A DNA stretch of 10,625 bases from Paludibacteraceae bacterium (GTDB lineage: Bacteria; Bacteroidota; Bacteroidia; Bacteroidales; Paludibacteraceae), in the NCBI GenBank assembly GCA_024400275.1, contig JAKSMY010000054.1:1-10625 (forward strand), read 5' to 3'. Both the position numbers and the translations under genes were made by a program. Shown here in pieces: positions 1 through 5,404 of this stretch (the first letter of the stretch is position 1; each line of letters begins with the position of its first letter). The notes beneath the pieces are model-generated. The model was given only the letters and a program-made list of their open reading frames with translations, made no database searches and was not told the DNA's origin.

Positions 1-1563
1 GAACACTACGCCGTCTTTGGTAATCTCCAAACTATAGCCATCTGCCGAAGGATTAGCAGGCCAAGTGAAGGTGGCTTGGTTTGCTTCTGGAGTAACGACA
101 ACATCTGCTGTTGTGGGTACATTTATTGCCCCAATAGGTTGTATGTTAGTAAAACTTTTCCACTCCTCAGCTTGTTTATAGGCATCAACTGATTGTGCTG
201 GCACATAAACAGGAATAGATGTATCTACCCAATCAAAACAATAACTGCCACAAGTAGGCGGACAGGTGGCATAACATGTCATTGAGGTCAAACCATAGCA
301 ATATCCGAAAGCATACTCTCCAATTGTGGTGATGGAATTGGGAATAGTGATGGAGGATAAACTGCTGCAATTACTAAAAGTAGAACTTCCAATTGTGGTG
401 ACGGAATTGGGAATCGTTATTGATGTCAAGTCGCTGCAATGATAGAAAGCACTATTTCCAATCATTGTGACAGAATTACCAATCGTTACCGAGGTCAAAC
501 CGTAGCAATCAGAGAAAGCACTATTTCCAATCGTTGTGACAGAATTACCAATCGTTACCGAGGTCAAACCGGTGCAAGACTCGAAAGCACCCTCTCCAAT
601 CGTTGTGACAGAATTGGGAATAACGATTTCTCCTGTGACAGCAGAAGAACAACTACAAAGTTTTGTTTTAGGGGCATCACTATATACCAAATATCCTTCT
701 ACATAACCATTCACACATTTGGCACCCCACGGAGAACCTGTGGCTATGCCACTATATACAATATTATTGACATGTTTGAAAGCATAACCTCCAATCGTTG
801 TGACGGAATTAGGAACGATTATTGATGTCAAACCACTGCAATATTCGAAAGCTTCATTTCCAATTGTTGTAACTGAATTAGGAATAGTAACTGAGGTTAA
901 ATCACTGCAATAAAGGAAAGTAGCAGCTTTTATTGTTTTGACGGAAGAAGGAATAGTGATTGCGCCTATAGCAGCAGAAGAACATCCACAAAGAGTTGTT
1001 TTGGTGGCATCACTATATACCAAATCATCCTCTACATAACCATTAATACATTTAGCACCCCATGGGGATCCAGAAGCAGTACCACTATATGCAATATTAT
1101 TAACCAACGAGAATGCTCTATACCCAATAGTTGTGACTGAGGAAGGGATGGTTACTGAAGTCAAACCGCTACAATATCGAAAAGCATCAAGTCCTATCGT
1201 TGTGACGGAATTGCCAATCGTTACCGAGGTCAATCCTCCGCAATCTTCAAAAGCATAATCTCCAATCGAAATGACAGAATTGGCAATCGTTACCGAAGTC
1301 AAGCCTCTACAACCCTCGAATGCACAACTCCCAATCGTTGTGACGGCATAAGTTCTATTATTGTACGATATAGAAGCAGGAATGACTACCGAACCTATGT
1401 AGTCATCGCTATAACTATAGTACGAACGACCTTTATAAGTAACTGATGCTGTGAGGTTAGTTTCATCAAAATCATACCAAATACCATCCACTTCAATGTC
1501 GCTAGCAAATAAGTTTGTGGCGACAAAAACCGCCACAAATAGGGAAAATAAGAGTTTTTTCAT
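1..1563 (-). CDS. BspA-like leucine-rich-repeat surface protein, 3' end outside window
   Basis: The frame is open from the ATG at 1563 to the left edge: 521 codons without a stop, so the gene is partial. Residues 1-20 form a signal peptide (MKK, hydrophobic core, LFA cleavage region), so the protein is exported. Residues 72-430 hold about a dozen 23-residue repeats of the form LTSVTIPNSVTTIGxxAFxxCSG, the Treponema/BspA LRR (LRR_5) type. Two cysteine-containing inserts (about residues 154-200 and 265-311, each with NGYVE and LVYSDA) interrupt them. A cysteine-rich cap follows (430-442), then a spacer and, from about residue 482, the start of a fibronectin-III-like domain (FTWPANPSADGYSLEI). 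The missing C-terminus might carry a type IX secretion sorting signal, which cannot be seen here. Family members are cell-surface adhesins or binding proteins, but the ligand is unknown. The gene starts 10 bases after the acidic ORF stops, so it is probably co-transcribed with it. Confidence 0.93.
   Translation of the reverse strand, partial: MKKLLFSLFVAVFVATNLFASDIEVDGIWYDFDETNLTASVTYKGRSYYSYSDDYIGSVVIPASISYNNRTYAVTTIGSCAFEGCRGLTSVTIANSVISIGDYAFEDCGGLTSVTIGNSVTTIGLDAFRYCSGLTSVTIPSSVTTIGYRAFSLVNNIAYSGTASGSPWGAKCINGYVEDDLVYSDATKTTLCGCSSAAIGAITIPSSVKTIKAATFLYCSDLTSVTIPNSVTTIGNEAFEYCSGLTSIIVPNSVTTIGGYAFKHVNNIVYSGIATGSPWGAKCVNGYVEGYLVYSDAPKTKLCSCSSAVTGEIVIPNSVTTIGEGAFESCTGLTSVTIGNSVTTIGNSAFSDCYGLTSVTIGNSVTMIGNSAFYHCSDLTSITIPNSVTTIGSSTFSNCSSLSSITIPNSITTIGEYAFGYCYGLTSMTCYATCPPTCGSYCFDWVDTSIPVYVPAQSVDAYKQAEEWKSFTNIQPIGAINVPTTADVVVTPEANQATFTWPANPSADGYSLEITKDGVVF
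274..1350 (-). repeat. 69-bp tandem repeats encoding BspA-type LRRs
   Basis: The coding DNA repeats with a 69-bp period (23 codons). For example, the blocks starting at 458 and 527 on the plus strand are nearly identical over their first 45 bases. Most repeats differ mainly at the two codons before AF and the codons around the cysteine, which are the variable faces of the LRR. Such near-identity favours unequal crossing-over and changes in repeat number between strains. Confidence 0.9.
637..1302 (-). repeat. Two copies of a 333-bp (111-residue) higher-order unit inside the LRR gene
   Basis: Residues 88-198 and 199-309 of the LRR protein align with a constant offset of 111. Each unit is three 23-residue LRRs plus a 42-residue insert containing VNNI, YSG, SPWGAKC, NGYVE, LVYSDA and CSSA. 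The DNA copies are 970-1302 and 637-969. The first LRRs of a third copy follow (from residue 310), but that copy lacks the insert. Two whole units therefore seem to have arisen by segmental duplication on top of the simple 69-bp array. Confidence 0.85.
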
Positions 1564-1573
1564 AGATATAAAA

Positions 1574-1921
1574 TTAATCATCTAACATATTTTGAATGTC
1601 TTCTAATACTTGACGATGAATCTCATATTGTTCATTGTCGCAAGGATTGTAATCTTCGGGGTACTCATTATCATCCTCATCAACATCTGGGTATATGTCC
1701 TCTTTATAGCCACCGTCTGTATAATCATGTTCCTCAAATAATTGCTGGAACAAATCATCATAGGTGTCGTAAGATTCCATAATGCTATCTTCATCTGACA
1801 ACTGGTCTAAAATAGCATCAACATACTCTTTTCTTTCGCGAGATTCGTTATCGCAGACCTCTATTGAGTCTGCATACTCTTGAATTTTTTCAACAAGAGC
1901 ATCGTATTCTTTTTGTGTCAT
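1574..1921 (-). CDS. Small, highly acidic protein of unknown function
   Basis: A 115-residue ORF that I do not recognise. About 40 residues are Asp or Glu against about seven Lys or Arg, so the protein is strongly negative. The middle (about residues 46-95) is especially rich in D, E and Y, for example DVDEDDNEYPEDY. The first 45 and last 20 residues look helical. There is no signal peptide, membrane segment or cysteine motif, so a cytoplasmic location is likely. It lies 10 bases upstream of the secreted LRR gene and 4 bases downstream of a 27-codon small ORF, all on one strand, suggesting one operon. Such acidity could fit a DNA mimic, a chaperone-like partner or an immunity-like protein, but nothing here decides among these. 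The ORF itself is probably real, given its length and start position; its function is open. Confidence 0.7.
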   Translation of the reverse strand: MTQKEYDALVEKIQEYADSIEVCDNESRERKEYVDAILDQLSDEDSIMESYDTYDDLFQQLFEEHDYTDGGYKEDIYPDVDEDDNEYPEDYNPCDNEQYEIHRQVLEDIQNMLDD

Positions 1922-1925
1922 AATA

Positions 1926-2009
1926 TCAATTAGTTATTTTTGCTTCTTTAACATAATCACTTGGACATTTAATGCCCTTGGGATTAAAATAATTTGTGAA
2001 TTTTGCCAT
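1926..2009 (-). CDS. Possible 27-residue small ORF at the head of the LRR operon
   Basis: An ATG at 2009 opens 27 codons, beginning MAKFTNYFNPKGIKCPSDYV, and ends in TGA at 1926-1928. Only 4 bases separate this stop from the ATG of the acidic protein, which is spacing typical of translational coupling. The product has no hydrophobic stretch and one cysteine. It may be a genuine small protein, a leader peptide or chance; an ORF of this length in AT-rich DNA is weak evidence. A hairpin (2030-2053) sits directly upstream. Confidence 0.35.
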   Translation of the reverse strand: MAKFTNYFNPKGIKCPSDYVKEAKITN

Positions 2010-2029
2010 AATTGATTAGATTTTAGTTT

Positions 2030-2053
2030 TGCCTCCACAAATGGCAGGAGGCA
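2030..2053. other. Hairpin upstream of the small ORF
   Basis: Seven-base arms TGCCTCC (2030-2036) and GGAGGCA (2047-2053) are perfectly complementary around a 10-base loop. On the minus strand the hairpin lies about 20 bases before the small ORF start, so it would be in the mRNA leader. No U-run follows, so a terminator is unlikely. Just beyond it (2071-2088) TTGATAA is repeated two and a half times. I see no convincing TTTG/TAnnTTTG promoter for this operon. Confidence 0.5.
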
Positions 2054-2100
2054 GTTGCCGTTTTAGATAGTTGATAATTGATAATTGAAATACACACAAT

Positions 2101-2126
2101 AAAAAAGCGTGAACTTTCGCTCGCTT
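2101..2126 (-). terminator. Terminator-like hairpin beside the large inverted repeat
   Basis: On the minus strand AAGCG (2126-2122) can pair with CGCTT (2109-2105), with further partial pairing inside. The 3' arm runs straight into a T-tract given by the A-run at 2101-2106. This is a weak but typically shaped intrinsic terminator. It would end a minus-strand transcript that has just passed through the nested inverted repeat at 2130-2266. Confidence 0.4.
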
Positions 2127-2129
2127 CAT

Positions 2130-2266
2130 TTGAGTTTTTGAGGTCTTCGACTACCTATAGCAATTCAAACTATGCACGGAAAACTCACGCTGATAACGTG
2201 AGCGTCCATAAACCGTGCTTGAATTGCTATTAAGTTAATGAAAGTGTCGAAGTTTCAAAAACTCAA
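2130..2266. repeat. 137-nt nested inverted repeat; possible structured RNA or MITE-like element
   Basis: Five perfectly complementary blocks nest in order: 2130-2141 with 2255-2266 (12 bp), 2145-2151 with 2246-2252 (7 bp), 2157-2168 with 2219-2230 (12 bp), 2174-2179 with 2213-2218 (6 bp) and 2184-2189 with 2197-2202 (6 bp, 7-nt apical loop). Together 43 base pairs lie in one collinear rod with small bulges and one asymmetric internal loop (5 nt against 15 nt). There is no ORF in it. Read on the minus strand it is followed at once by a terminator-like hairpin with a T-run, which points to a non-coding RNA of about 170-190 nt. A non-autonomous mobile element or a hairpin-forming recombination site would also fit. 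I cannot assign it to a named RNA family. Confidence 0.75.
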
Positions 2267-2416
2267 GTTTGGGCTTACAACGCTATATTTACTATGTCTT
2301 TGCAGGGTCATGCCCTGCGGGAGGGGTTAATTTTCTTTTTTTACTTAATATATTTACAGTTGTTTTTATATGTCTTTAGCCCTATTGGCAGAGGACTATT
2401 TCAATGTTATAAAATT
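2267..2416. other. Intergenic stretch with one strong hairpin
   Basis: Arms GCAGGG (2302-2307) and CCCTGC (2313-2318) form a perfect 6-bp stem with a 5-base loop. On the plus strand a pyrimidine-rich run follows only after a further 12 bases, and on the minus strand A residues follow, so it is not a clean terminator in either direction. The rest (2319-2416) is AT-rich, with no ORF and no clear promoter. It forms the region just downstream of the toxin gene. Confidence 0.55.
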
Positions 2417-2743
2417 TTAATGCATGTTTTTGAGTATTTCATCTAAAAATGCTTCTGAAACATTACTCATATCTGCCTTATCGTAAATGTACAGAATAGA
2501 TAGTCTGCTCTCTATAATAGCAACCTTAACAATAACTCTTGCACCTCCACTCTTACCCCTCTGTTTTGATGTTATTGCTAAACGTATCTTGCGTTTTCCT
2601 CCTGATAATTCAACACCTTGGAAAGGATTATCAATCAACGAGAGCAATAAACACTTAAAATCAGTTGTGATAGAAGGATATTTCTTCTTCAACTGCTTAA
2701 AAGCCCTCTCAAACTCTTGTGAAAATCTAATATCCGTAATCAT
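2417..2743 (-). CDS. RelE/ParE-superfamily toxin of a type II toxin-antitoxin pair
   Basis: A 108-residue protein, the usual size for the family. It shows the family layout: an N-terminal FSQEFERAFKQLKKKYPSI helical part, a basic strand RKIRLAI (51-57), the segment GKSGGARV (63-70) and a late YIYDKADMSNV (85-95). The GKSGGARVI...YDK pattern is characteristic of the RelE/HigB-like toxins annotated widely in Bacteroidota. Known relatives cut mRNA on the ribosome or poison gyrase. From sequence I favour the mRNA-cleaving branch but cannot prove it. The ATG overlaps the antitoxin stop as ATGA, so the two are translationally coupled with the antitoxin first. No obvious truncation is seen. Confidence 0.85.
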   Translation of the reverse strand: MITDIRFSQEFERAFKQLKKKYPSITTDFKCLLLSLIDNPFQGVELSGGKRKIRLAITSKQRGKSGGARVIVKVAIIESRLSILYIYDKADMSNVSEAFLDEILKNMH

Positions 2744-2925
2744 AACGAATCAATATACATTAACGCCTCAACAGCAGATAATGCGGGGGCAGATTCACAC
2801 TCTTTCTCGCCACGCATAATAGAACGTGCCACTTTATAACTACGCTCTAATTGCTGTAATAGATTCCAATGAGTTGCAGACATCGTCACCATTACTTTGT
2901 TTCCTTCTAATTCTTGTACTGCCAT
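2740..2925 (-). CDS. Antitoxin partner of the RelE/ParE-type toxin
   Basis: A 61-residue ORF immediately upstream of, and overlapping by 4 bases, the toxin gene. It begins MAVQELEGNKVMVTMSATHW, a likely short beta-rich or dimerising segment, followed by a charged helix (about residues 19-42). The C-terminal tail ends in ALMYIDSL and would be expected to wrap the toxin. I do not recognise a named DNA-binding fold; the assignment rests on size, order and coupling. The start is supported by the promoter whose predicted start site lies about 18 bases upstream. The palindrome over this promoter suggests autoregulation by the antitoxin or the complex, as in most type II pairs. Confidence 0.75.
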   Translation of the reverse strand: MAVQELEGNKVMVTMSATHWNLLQQLERSYKVARSIMRGEKECESAPALSAVEALMYIDSL

Positions 2926-2939
2926 AATTCTTGTTTTTT

Positions 2940-2982
2940 ACTTTGCGGCGCAAAGTTACAAAGAAAAAATGAAATATGCAAA
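2940..2982 (-). promoter_or_regulatory. Promoter and palindromic operator of the toxin-antitoxin operon
   Basis: On the minus strand TTTG (2982-2979) is followed after exactly 20 bases by TAACTTTG (2958-2951), a perfect match to the Bacteroidota -33/-7 consensus. A 17-bp perfect palindrome, ACTTTGCG-G-CGCAAAGT (2940-2956), overlaps the -7 box and the expected start site. A repressor bound there would block RNA polymerase, so this is a good candidate operator for antitoxin autoregulation. Confidence 0.8.
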
Positions 2983-3037
2983 TAAAAACAAAAAAATATG
3001 CGCAAATGCTTGCACATATCGAAAAAAGTAGTCTTTG

Positions 3038-3136
3038 GGCAAGCTGCCAGACGCGAGCGTCTTTCCCCCCAATGTACGGTCGCGCCTTGCCGGGCATACG
3101 CAAAAGTATGCCTATTCAGATAGATAAAATCTATCT
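3038..3136. repeat. Row of consecutive inverted repeats upstream of the serine dehydratase gene
   Basis: An outer pair GGCAAG (3038-3043) and CTTGCC (3086-3091) encloses a hairpin AGACG/CGTCT (3049-3053 with 3058-3062). Next comes GGCATAC (3093-3099) with GTATGCC (3106-3112) around 6 bases, then AGATAGAT (3118-3125) with ATCTATCT (3129-3136) around 3 bases. A further GTATGCC lies at 3166-3172. None has a good T-run, so these are not evident terminators. There is no credible ORF in this stretch. It may be the leader of a minus-strand transcript or a decayed repeat element. Confidence 0.65.
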
Positions 3137-3144
3137 TTGGGACT

Positions 3145-3191
3145 AAATATACAACAAAAATTTGTGTATGCCAAATTTTTGTTGTATATTT
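3145..3191. repeat. 47-bp perfect inverted repeat spanning a promoter
   Basis: Two 20-base arms (3145-3164 and 3172-3191) are exact reverse complements separated by 7 bases. The plus-strand -33 TTTG lies at the inner end of the left arm, and almost all of the -7 box lies at the outer end of the right arm. By symmetry, the minus strand carries TTTG (3175-3172), 20 bases, then TATATTTA (3151-3144), one base off consensus. This gives a near-symmetrical divergent promoter pair and a plausible large operator. Confidence 0.9.
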
Positions 3192-3192
3192 G
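3161..3192 (+). promoter_or_regulatory. Promoter of the serine dehydratase gene
   Basis: TTTG at 3161-3164, a 20-base spacer and TATATTTG at 3185-3192 match the Bacteroidota housekeeping consensus exactly. The predicted start of transcription is near 3199, about 13 bases before the ATG at 3212. This rules out the in-frame upstream ATG at 3137 as the translation start. Confidence 0.85.
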
Positions 3193-3211
3193 CACACTTT
3201 TTAGAAGCGAA

Positions 3212-4402
3212 ATGAAAACAATCAAGGAAATCTACCGAATAGGATATGGTCCGTCGAGTTCACACACGATGGCTCCACGTAAAGCAGCCGAACAATTTTT
3301 AGCCAAACACCCTACCCAACTGAATTGGGAAGTGACCCTTTATGGCAGTTTGGGCGCCACAGGCAAAGGACACTTGACCGATTGGGCTATCTTGCAAGTT
3401 AATCCACAAGCAAAGATAATTTGGAAAGGAGACGAGTTCCTGCCCTATCACCCTAACGCATTGCAATTTAAGTACTTAGACAGCCAAGGACAAGTCATAG
3501 ACGATTGGACGGTATATAGCATAGGCGGTGGCGCATTGGCCGAAGAAGGACATACGGAAGAGTCAGAAGATATATACGAATTGAATAACCTGACCGATAT
3601 ACTGACCTACTGTGAAGAACACGGTTGGGCATATTGGGAGTATGTGGAGCATTGCGAAGGAAGCGGCATTTGGGACCATCTTCGCGAAGCGTGGACCGTA
3701 ATGAAAGAGGCCATCGAACGCGGATTAGACACCGAAGGCGTGTTGCCCGGTCCCCTTAATCTGCGGCGCAAAGCAGCTACTTACTATGTAAAAGCATCCG
3801 GCTACAAGGACAACTTACGAACAAGGGGGTTAGTGTTCGCCTATGCCTTAGCCGTGGCAGAAGAAAACGCCAGCGGAGGCCGTATCGTAACCGCCCCCAC
3901 TTGCGGTTCGTGCGGTGTACTGCCTGCCGTACTCTACCACTTGTGGAAAAGCCGTGATTTCTCGGAAGCACGTATATTGCGTGCCATGGCAACAGCCGGC
4001 CTAATAGGCAATATAGTACGTCAAAATGCCAGTATAAGCGGTGCAGAAGTAGGTTGTCAGGGCGAAGTAGGTGTGGCTTGTGCGATGGCTGCAGCCGCTG
4101 CAAACCAACTATTTGGCGGTAGCCCGACACAAATCGAATACGCTGCCGAAATGGGACTGGAACACCACTTGGGCATGACCTGCGACCCCGTTTGCGGCTT
4201 GGTGCAAATACCTTGTATAGAACGTAATGCCTACGCAGCTGCACGCGCGTTAGACGCTAATATATACTCCTCATTTACAGACGGTTTACATCGCGTTTCG
4301 TTTGACAAAGTGGTCGAAGTAATGAACCAAACAGGACATGACCTGCCTTCGCTATACAAAGAGACAGCCAAAGGAGGTCTTGCCAAAAACTATAACCGCT
4401 GA
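3212..4402 (+). CDS. sdaA: L-serine ammonia-lyase (iron-sulfur L-serine dehydratase), single chain
   Basis: Converts L-serine to pyruvate and ammonia in the cytoplasm with a [4Fe-4S] cluster. The 396-residue chain has the beta domain first, with GPSSSHTMAP (13-22) and GSLGATGKGHLTD (45-57). The alpha domain follows, with ASGGRIVTAPTCGSCG (220-235), GCQGEVG (281-287) and MTCDPVCGLVQIPCIERN (322-339). Cys282, Cys324 and Cys335 have the 42- and 11-residue spacing of the cluster ligands known in this family. It is shorter than the roughly 455-residue enterobacterial enzymes but near the size I recall for Bacteroides versions. Starting at 3212 gives MKTIKEIYRIGYGPSSSHT, a normal family start; an upstream ATG at 3137 lies before the promoter. 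The 47-bp palindrome over the promoter suggests a dedicated regulator. The gene ends at the base before the convergent glycosyltransferase stop. Confidence 0.95.
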   Translation: MKTIKEIYRIGYGPSSSHTMAPRKAAEQFLAKHPTQLNWEVTLYGSLGATGKGHLTDWAILQVNPQAKIIWKGDEFLPYHPNALQFKYLDSQGQVIDDWTVYSIGGGALAEEGHTEESEDIYELNNLTDILTYCEEHGWAYWEYVEHCEGSGIWDHLREAWTVMKEAIERGLDTEGVLPGPLNLRRKAATYYVKASGYKDNLRTRGLVFAYALAVAEENASGGRIVTAPTCGSCGVLPAVLYHLWKSRDFSEARILRAMATAGLIGNIVRQNASISGAEVGCQGEVGVACAMAAAAANQLFGGSPTQIEYAAEMGLEHHLGMTCDPVCGLVQIPCIERNAYAAARALDANIYSSFTDGLHRVSFDKVVEVMNQTGHDLPSLYKETAKGGLAKNYNR

Positions 4403-5353
4403 TTAAAACGTTTCCTTAATCAAGTAATCGTTGCGAGACTGGGAGTTGCGAATAATAAGTTCGCCCAAGAATCCGGCCAAAAAGAGCATACACCCGAGTA
4501 CCATCATCAAAATAGCGATGTGGAAATACGGATTCGTGCCCAAGAGCATAGCGTGAACGCCATGATTCAAGGCATAAAGTTTCATTGAAGCAACCACTAT
4601 AACTGCCACAAAACCAATCAAAAACATCAAACTTCCCACTAAACCAAAGAAGTGCATGGGCTGCTTGCCAAACTTATTGAGGAACCACAAAGTGAGCAAA
4701 TCCAAATAGCCGTTGACAAAGCGGTTGAGCCCGAATTTAGACACACCAAACTCCCGCTTGCGGTGCTGCACTACTTTCTCACCTATTTTGGTAAATCCGG
4801 CATTCTTAGCCAAATACGGAATATATCGGTGCATTTCGGAGAAAACCTCGATATTCTTTACGACCTCGTTGCAATACGCTTTTAAGCCACAGTTCATATC
4901 GTGCAACTGAATACCGGTCACTTTACGTGCGGTGGCGTTAAAGAGTTTGCTGGGGAGATTCTTTGTCAATTTGTTATCATAACGCTTTTGTTTCCAACCA
5001 CTTACCAAATCATATCCCTCCTCTGTAATCATGCGGTAAAGTTCCGGAATCTCGTCCGGCGAATCCTGCAAGTCAGCATCCATCGTAATAACCACATCGC
5101 CCTGCGCCATCTTAAAACCGCAATAGAGGGCCGCAGATTTGCCGTAGTTACGACGGAAACAAATACCATGAACGGCATCAGATTGCGACTGCAAATCACG
5201 AATCACCTGCCACGATGAATCGGTAGAGCCATCGTTCACAAAAATGATTTCGTACGAGAATTGGTGCTCCTGCATCACGCGAGTGAGCCATTCATACAAT
5301 TTAGGCAGAGATTCTGCCTCATTAAATAGTGGTATAACAACAGAGATATTCAT
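4403..5353 (-). CDS. Membrane-anchored family 2 glycosyltransferase (DPM1/GtrB/ArnC-like)
   Basis: A 316-residue GT-A-fold transferase. Residues 1-10 (MNISVVIPLF) open the nucleotide-binding fold. DGSTD (41-45) binds the nucleotide, DADLQD (92-97) holds the metal-binding aspartates, and QHRKREFGVSKFG (196-208) is the typical acceptor-side motif. Two transmembrane helices follow (about 233-257 and 277-302) and then a short cytoplasmic tail. Relatives move a sugar from a nucleotide donor to polyprenyl phosphate for envelope glycans or lipid A modification; the sugar here cannot be read from sequence. A GTG at 5362 would add three residues, but the predicted transcription start leaves it only a few bases of leader and the family normally starts at MxISVVIP, so ATG 5353 is preferred. 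It is apparently monocistronic, divergent from the Crp/Fnr-type regulator and convergent with the serine dehydratase. Confidence 0.92.
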   Translation of the reverse strand: MNISVVIPLFNEAESLPKLYEWLTRVMQEHQFSYEIIFVNDGSTDSSWQVIRDLQSQSDAVHGICFRRNYGKSAALYCGFKMAQGDVVITMDADLQDSPDEIPELYRMITEEGYDLVSGWKQKRYDNKLTKNLPSKLFNATARKVTGIQLHDMNCGLKAYCNEVVKNIEVFSEMHRYIPYLAKNAGFTKIGEKVVQHRKREFGVSKFGLNRFVNGYLDLLTLWFLNKFGKQPMHFFGLVGSLMFLIGFVAVIVVASMKLYALNHGVHAMLLGTNPYFHIAILMMVLGCMLFLAGFLGELIIRNSQSRNDYLIKETF

Positions 5354-5373
5354 AAACTTCACGTTTAGCAGCG

Positions 5374-5404
5374 CAAAAGTACAAAAAAATTTGCAAATAT
5401 CAAA
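5374..5404 (-). promoter_or_regulatory. Promoter of the glycosyltransferase gene
   Basis: On the minus strand TTTG (5404-5401), a 19-base spacer and TACTTTTG (5381-5374) fit the Bacteroidota consensus. The expected start site is about 14 bases before ATG 5353. It overlaps the -33 half of the regulator's promoter on the other strand. Confidence 0.8.

Noticed and set aside
458..600. Regular direct repeats suggesting a CRISPR array
   Set aside because: The 69-bp repeats are translated in frame as LRRs, the variable bases lie at LRR variable codons, and there are no separate spacers or cas genes.
439..825. Plus-strand ORF of 128 codons with an internal repeat
   Set aside because: It is the antisense reading of the 69-bp LRR repeats; its repetitive product only mirrors the repeats of the real gene on the other strand.
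2130..2266. Integron attC site
   Set aside because: The nested hairpin lacks recognisable GTTRRRY/RYYYAAC core boxes at its ends, and no integrase or cassette array is present.
2380..2400. Terminator for the toxin operon
   Set aside because: Only two 3-bp pairings with a mismatch could be formed and no T-run follows on the minus strand.
2487..2819. Plus-strand ORF of 110 codons opposite the toxin and antitoxin
   Set aside because: The minus strand has a recognisable toxin family, ATGA coupling and a perfect promoter; the plus ORF has no recognisable features.
3145..3191. Invertible promoter switch
   Set aside because: With only 7 bases between the arms, inversion would barely change the sequence, and no invertase gene is visible nearby.
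2840..3197. Minus-strand ORFs of 87 and 96 codons over the hairpin region
   Set aside because: They cross the antitoxin start, its promoter and the palindromes, and their products are low-complexity with no family resemblance.
3137..3211. In-frame upstream start adding 25 residues to the serine dehydratase
   Set aside because: It lies before the predicted transcription start near 3199 and inside the promoter palindrome, and the family normally begins close to the GPSSSHT motif.
5354..5362. GTG start for the glycosyltransferase
   Set aside because: It lies only a few bases from the predicted transcription start, and the next ATG gives the usual family N-terminus.
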